Below, piece after piece: positions 5,734 through 8,915 of a stretch of 8,915 nucleotides of DNA. The DNA lies in NCBI GenBank assembly GCA_013815485.1, contig JACDGB010000048.1, positions 1-8,915 on the forward strand, read 5' to 3'. The notes beneath the pieces were generated by a model, which worked only from the letters and a program-made list of their open reading frames with translations, did not search any database and was not told the DNA's origin. Origin of the DNA: Rubrobacter sp. (GTDB taxonomy: Bacteria > Actinomycetota > Rubrobacteria > Rubrobacterales > Rubrobacteraceae). How positions within the stretch are numbered: the stretch's first letter is position 1; each line of letters begins with the position of its first letter. Position numbers and translations under genes: made by a program.

Positions 5734-6761
5734 TGAAACCTCCGGAGAAAGGGGCAGGGATGAACGAGGGAATGTGGGTCCCACGCAGGATTACTCGCCG
5801 GGACTTTCTGGGGCTGACGGTGGCGGGGATCGGGGTCTCCATGCTCGGGGGCTGTGGCAGCGGTGGAGGCGGGAGCAGCGAGGGCTACCGGATCACCTTG
5901 ATTCAGGGCGTCCGTGGGGATGAGTTCTACATCTCGATGGAGTGCGGGGCGCAGGCGAAGGCGCAGGAGCTTGGGGTGGAGCTCGACGTTCAGGGACCGC
6001 CGGAGTTCTCAGCCGCGGAGCAGACACCCATCCTCAACGCCGCCGTCCAGGCCAGCCCGGACGCCATCCTCATCGCCCCGACGGACAAGGTGGCGATGAT
6101 CGGACCTATCCAGAGCGCCATAAACCAGGACATCGCGGTCTTCACGGTTGACACTTTTATCGAGGAGGACATCGCGCTGGCGAACATCTCCTCGGACAAC
6201 CTGGAGGGTGGGAGGAAGGCTGCCCAGGCTCTGGCCGGCGCTATTGGCGAGGAGGGCAAGGTCTTTTGCATCAGCGTCAAGCCGGGGATCTCGACGACGG
6301 ACCAGCGCCAGCAGGGTTTCGAGCAGGGGCTGAAGGAATATCCTGACATCGAGTATCTGGGGACGGAGTTCTGCGAGGACGACCCGAACCGGGCGGCCCA
6401 GATCGCCAACGCCACCATTCAGTCCAATCCGGATCTGGCAGGAATTTTCGGGGCCAACATCTTCTCCGTCCAGGGCGCAGCGACAGGCGTGCGACAGGCG
6501 GGCGAGCAAGGGAATATCAAGATCGTGGGCTTCGACGCTGGCCCCACCCAGATCAAAGACCTGCGGGAGGAGGCGGTGGACGCGCTCGTCGCCCAGCATC
6601 CTTCAGACATCGGAAGTATCGCGGTGCAGATGGCCGCTGATTACCTGGACTCCAACGAGAAGCCATCGAAGAAAGAGGTCAAGACCGGCCTCTCCATCGT
6701 CACCCGCGACAACTACGAGAAGCCGGATATCTCGAAGTATCTGTACAAAGCGGAGTGCTAG
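5733..6761 (+). CDS. Sugar ABC transporter substrate-binding lipoprotein (RbsB/Peripla_BP_4 type)
   Basis: 342 residues. The N-terminus combines a twin-arginine signal, TRRDFLGL (21-28) within RRITRRDF, a hydrophobic stretch, and a lipobox MLGGC with Cys41. The protein is therefore probably exported folded by Tat and lipid-anchored at Cys41, followed by a Gly/Ser linker (42-49). The mature part is a two-lobed type I periplasmic binding fold: RITLIQGVRGDEFYISMECG opening strand, AILIAPTDK and VFTVDTF strands of lobe 1, ISSDNLEGGRKAAQ helix, VFCISVKPGISTTDQRQQGF lobe 2 entry, then AGIFGANIFSVQGA and KIVGFDAGP near the hinge. It captures an unidentified sugar for the adjacent permease. The ATG at 5733 overlaps the permease stop. 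An in-frame ATG at 5760 follows a purine-rich stretch (5744-5754) and is an alternative that keeps the whole signal peptide. Confidence 0.92.
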   Translation: MKPPEKGAGMNEGMWVPRRITRRDFLGLTVAGIGVSMLGGCGSGGGGSSEGYRITLIQGVRGDEFYISMECGAQAKAQELGVELDVQGPPEFSAAEQTPILNAAVQASPDAILIAPTDKVAMIGPIQSAINQDIAVFTVDTFIEEDIALANISSDNLEGGRKAAQALAGAIGEEGKVFCISVKPGISTTDQRQQGFEQGLKEYPDIEYLGTEFCEDDPNRAAQIANATIQSNPDLAGIFGANIFSVQGAATGVRQAGEQGNIKIVGFDAGPTQIKDLREEAVDALVAQHPSDIGSIAVQMAADYLDSNEKPSKKEVKTGLSIVTRDNYEKPDISKYLYKAEC

Positions 6762-6877
6762 CGCGGACTTTGCCCCGGCCCGGATGCACCTGTCCACGAG
6801 CGCTTGCCGGGAGGATCATTTAAATCCCGAGATCGGAGTATACACGGCGAAACACGGTCCAGGAAGGGGAACAAAGC
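6762..6877 (+). promoter_or_regulatory. Gap between binding protein and MFS gene, possible internal promoter
   Basis: A 116-bp gap, the longest inside the plus-strand run. The first half holds a weak CCCGG/CCGGG pairing without a U-tract. The second half contains an AT-rich island with the 8-bp palindrome ATTTAAAT and a TATACA that could serve as a -10 element, but I find no -35 at proper spacing. The MFS ribosome binding site, AGGAAGGGG, is at 6861-6869, 8 nt before the GTG. A separate promoter for the MFS and isomerase genes is possible. Confidence 0.25.
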
Positions 6878-8254
6878 GTGTCACAATCGGCTTCCGCATC
6901 GTCTGGGAACAACACCAATGCCATCGTCTACTTCTTCGGCGCCCTGGGAGGAATGCTCTTCGGGTACGACACGGGCGTCATTTCGGGGGCCATCCTCTTT
7001 ATAGGGGAAGACCTCGATACCAATGCGTTCCTGGATGGTTTGATCGTTAGTTCGCTCTTGCTCGGCGCGATGGCCGGCGCGGGCACCGCCGGTCCACTCT
7101 CCGATCGCCTGGGACGTAGAAACCTCATCATCATGGCCGCTATCACCTTCTCCATCGGCGCCATCGGCGCGGCCCTCGCCCCGACCGTCGCCGTGCTGGT
7201 CATCTTCCGGGTGGTGCTGGGTCTCGCGGTCGGGGCGGCGGCCCTCATCGTGCCGCTCTACCTCTCGGAGATAGCGCCAACGGAGATACGGGGCGCCATC
7301 TCCTCCCTCAACCAGCTCATGATCGTCGTCGGGATACTGGTGGCCTACATAGTGAATGCCCTGCTGGCCTCCTCCGGAGCCTGGCGCCTCATGCTCGGTC
7401 TGGCCGTGATCCCCTCAGTCGTTCTTCTTATCGGAATGTACTTCATGCCGGAGACGCCGCGCTGGCTCGTGAGCCGGGACAGAGACGAAGAGGCGCGGGA
7501 CGTACTGCGCCGGACCCGCGACGACGAGGCAGCGGAGCGCGAGCTACGCGAGATAAAGGAAGTCGAGAGCGATGAAGAGGGCGGTCTGAGCGAGCTGCGC
7601 TCCTCATGGGTGAGGCCCGCCTTGATAGTGGCTATCGGTCTCGCCGTCTTCCAGCAGATAATAGGCATCAACACCATCATCTACTACGCACCCACCACCC
7701 TCACGAACGTAGGCTACAGTGCCGCGTCGGCCATCTACGCCAACGTCGGGATCGGGGTCCTGAACGTGCTTATGACCCTGCTCGCCATCAGGCTCATAGA
7801 CCGCGTCGGGCGCAAGCCGCTGCTGCTGGGCGGGCTCGTCGGCATGGTGCTGACCCTGACCGTTCTCGGACTCTCTTCGCTGTTGCTGCCTCAGCCAACA
7901 AACCCCTCTGATCCGGTGGCGATCATAACGCTCGTTTGCCTGGCGGTATTCATCACCTCCTTCGCCGCCACCTGGGGTCCAACGGTCTGGGTGATGTTAC
8001 CGGAGGTCCTGCCGCTCAAGATCCGGGGTTCCGCGATGGGCGCTGCGATCTTCCTGCACTGGGGCGCGAACTTCATCGTCTCCCAGACATTCCCCCTCTT
8101 GCTCGCCACGATCGGCGCGGGCGTCACGTTCCTGGGGTACGCCCTGATCGGGGTCGCCGCCTTCGTCTTCGTCCGGTCCCTGGTGACCGAGACCAAAGGA
8201 CGTAGCCTGGAGCAGATAGAGTCCGACCTGCGCAAGAAGTCAATAGCCGCATAA
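6878..8254 (+). CDS. MFS sugar:cation symporter (sugar porter family, XylE/GalP/IolT-like)
   Basis: 458 residues with 12 predicted membrane helices split 6+6 by a charged cytoplasmic loop (about 195-245, rich in Asp, Glu and Arg). Sugar-porter motifs are present in order: GYDTGVISGA in helix 1 (29-38), DRLGRR in loop 2-3 (76-81), YLSEIAPTEIRGA (128-140), PETPRWLV after helix 6 (191-198), FQQIIGINTIIYYAPT in helix 7 (258-273), DRVGRKP in loop 8-9 (308-314), PEVLPLKIRG (375-384) and ETKGRSLEQIE at the C-terminus (438-448). The QQ/IN/YY pattern of helix 7 is part of the sugar site in XylE, and Asp31 in helix 1 matches the proton-coupling Asp of that family, so proton-driven uptake is expected. 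It starts at GTG 6878 behind AGGAAGGGG. It gives this locus a second importer next to the ABC system. Confidence 0.94.
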   Translation: MSQSASASSGNNTNAIVYFFGALGGMLFGYDTGVISGAILFIGEDLDTNAFLDGLIVSSLLLGAMAGAGTAGPLSDRLGRRNLIIMAAITFSIGAIGAALAPTVAVLVIFRVVLGLAVGAAALIVPLYLSEIAPTEIRGAISSLNQLMIVVGILVAYIVNALLASSGAWRLMLGLAVIPSVVLLIGMYFMPETPRWLVSRDRDEEARDVLRRTRDDEAAERELREIKEVESDEEGGLSELRSSWVRPALIVAIGLAVFQQIIGINTIIYYAPTTLTNVGYSAASAIYANVGIGVLNVLMTLLAIRLIDRVGRKPLLLGGLVGMVLTLTVLGLSSLLLPQPTNPSDPVAIITLVCLAVFITSFAATWGPTVWVMLPEVLPLKIRGSAMGAAIFLHWGANFIVSQTFPLLLATIGAGVTFLGYALIGVAAFVFVRSLVTETKGRSLEQIESDLRKKSIAA

Positions 8255-8267
8255 AGGATACGGCGAA

Positions 8268-8282
8268 CCTCTTATAAGGAGG
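8268..8282 (+). promoter_or_regulatory. Isomerase ribosome binding site within an imperfect palindrome
   Basis: CCTCTTATAAGGAGG spans the 34-bp gap between the MFS stop and the isomerase ATG. AAGGAGG (8276-8282) is a near-ideal Shine-Dalgarno 6 nt before ATG 8289, and the CCTCTTAT arm can partly pair with it (core CTTATAAG). The ribosome site is certain; any masking effect is inferred, and such a short stem would be weak. Confidence 0.55.
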
Positions 8283-8288
8283 GCTTAA

Positions 8289-8915
8289 ATGATCAAGAAC
8301 TCGGTGGGCGTGTGGGCGTTCGGCCCAGCCGTCACCCGCTTCGTGCCGCCCGGATACCACTCCGAGGTCACCGATGAACCAATGGCCGAGAAGACCCGCC
8401 GCGTCTGCGAAGGACTCCACGATATCCTGGACGGACTGGAATACCACTACCCCGGCGAAGTCAACGAAGAGAACGCGCAAGAGACACTCTCCGTCCTCTC
8501 GGAGCATGGCATGGACCTGCCCGTCATAGCAGCCGGTCTTCACCCCGACCCGACCTACGGCAAGGGTGCCCTCATCAACCCGGATGACAGGCTTCGCCGT
8601 CAGGGTGTGGATACGCTCAAGCGCGGCATTGACCTTGCGGGAGAGATCGGGGCCAGCTTCATCATCTGGCCCGGTGCCGAAGGCTACAACTACGCCTTCC
8701 AGCGTCCCTACGCCGAAGCCTGGCGCGCCTTTACCGAGGGCGTCGCCGAGCTAACGGATCACGCCAACGAGCGGGGCGTCAAGGTCTTCCTGGAGCACAA
8801 GAACAGCGAGCCGGCCATGAAGATCTTGATGCGCAACATCGGGATGACGCTGTTCACAATCCAGAAGGTCAAGGCCCTCGGGGTGGACACTTCCAACCTG
8901 CTCGTGAACATGGAC
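8289..8915 (+). CDS. Xylose-isomerase-like TIM-barrel sugar isomerase (3' end outside window)
   Basis: 209 codons are open from ATG 8289 to the window edge; the C-terminus is missing. The visible part resembles the xylose isomerase / AP-endonuclease-2 TIM-barrel superfamily. IIWPGAEGYNY matches the position of the WGGREGYE segment of D-xylose isomerases. VFLEHKNSEPAMKIL aligns with their LEPKPNEPRGDI, keeping the metal-binding Glu and the catalytic Lys two residues later. LLVNMD at the edge corresponds to the next metal-ligand strand, where xylose isomerase has VNPEVGHE. The N-terminus (SVGVWAFGPAVTRFVPPGY) differs from true XylA, so this is a distinct subgroup and D-xylose need not be the substrate. 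In context it would be the first, aldose-to-ketose, step ahead of the kinase and aldolase. An excellent ribosome binding site (AAGGAGG, 6 nt) supports the start. Epimerase activity is an alternative in this superfamily. Confidence 0.82.
   Translation, partial: MIKNSVGVWAFGPAVTRFVPPGYHSEVTDEPMAEKTRRVCEGLHDILDGLEYHYPGEVNEENAQETLSVLSEHGMDLPVIAAGLHPDPTYGKGALINPDDRLRRQGVDTLKRGIDLAGEIGASFIIWPGAEGYNYAFQRPYAEAWRAFTEGVAELTDHANERGVKVFLEHKNSEPAMKILMRNIGMTLFTIQKVKALGVDTSNLLVNMD

Noticed and set aside
6726..6741. GATATCTCGAAGTATC, similar to the arms of the proposed operator
   Set aside because: It lies in coding sequence for DISKYL near the end of the binding-protein gene and lacks the spacing and GGACAA repeat of the 2281-2309 element. 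Codon usage explains it.

Overview
The window is GC-rich, densely coded bacterial DNA with GTG and probably TTG starts, strong GGAGG-type ribosome binding sites and overlapping genes. It contains a Tat-dependent lipoprotein solute-binding protein. Together with the look of the proteins, this suggests a high-GC actinobacterium, possibly Rubrobacter-like. That assignment is an impression from protein style; there is no rRNA or marker gene to test it.

Layout. On the minus strand, reading right to left, there is a class II (fructose-bisphosphate aldolase family) aldolase (2266 to 1436). A 171-bp intergenic region rich in inverted repeats follows, then a secreted right-handed parallel beta-helix protein that starts at 1264 and runs off the left edge. 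On the plus strand, divergent from the aldolase, is a six-gene run: an FGGY carbohydrate kinase (about 2389-3837), a single-domain sugar ABC ATPase (3899-4690), an RbsC-type permease (4690-5733), an RbsB-type lipoprotein binding protein (5733-6761), a 12-helix MFS sugar symporter (6878-8254), and a xylose-isomerase-like TIM-barrel protein (8289 to the right edge, truncated).

How the genes fit together (inference). This is a sugar uptake and catabolism locus. The binding protein, permease and ATPase form a high-affinity ABC importer, and the MFS protein is a second, ion-gradient-driven route. The TIM-barrel protein would convert an aldose to a ketose, the FGGY kinase would phosphorylate it, and the class II aldolase would split the ketose phosphate, plausibly to dihydroxyacetone phosphate plus an aldehyde. 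The sugar cannot be named from sequence alone. The secreted beta-helix protein beside the aldolase could act on an extracellular polysaccharide, but that link rests on proximity only.

Regulation. No regulator gene is present. The region between aldolase and kinase holds an imperfect inverted repeat (2281-2309) and a tandem GGACAA repeat, good candidates for a shared operator. The leader of the beta-helix gene contains mutually exclusive pairings, a U-tract hairpin on the opposite strand, and a 9-bp stem directly against the start codon. It is the least explained part of the window. No mobile element, CRISPR array, tRNA or rRNA was seen.
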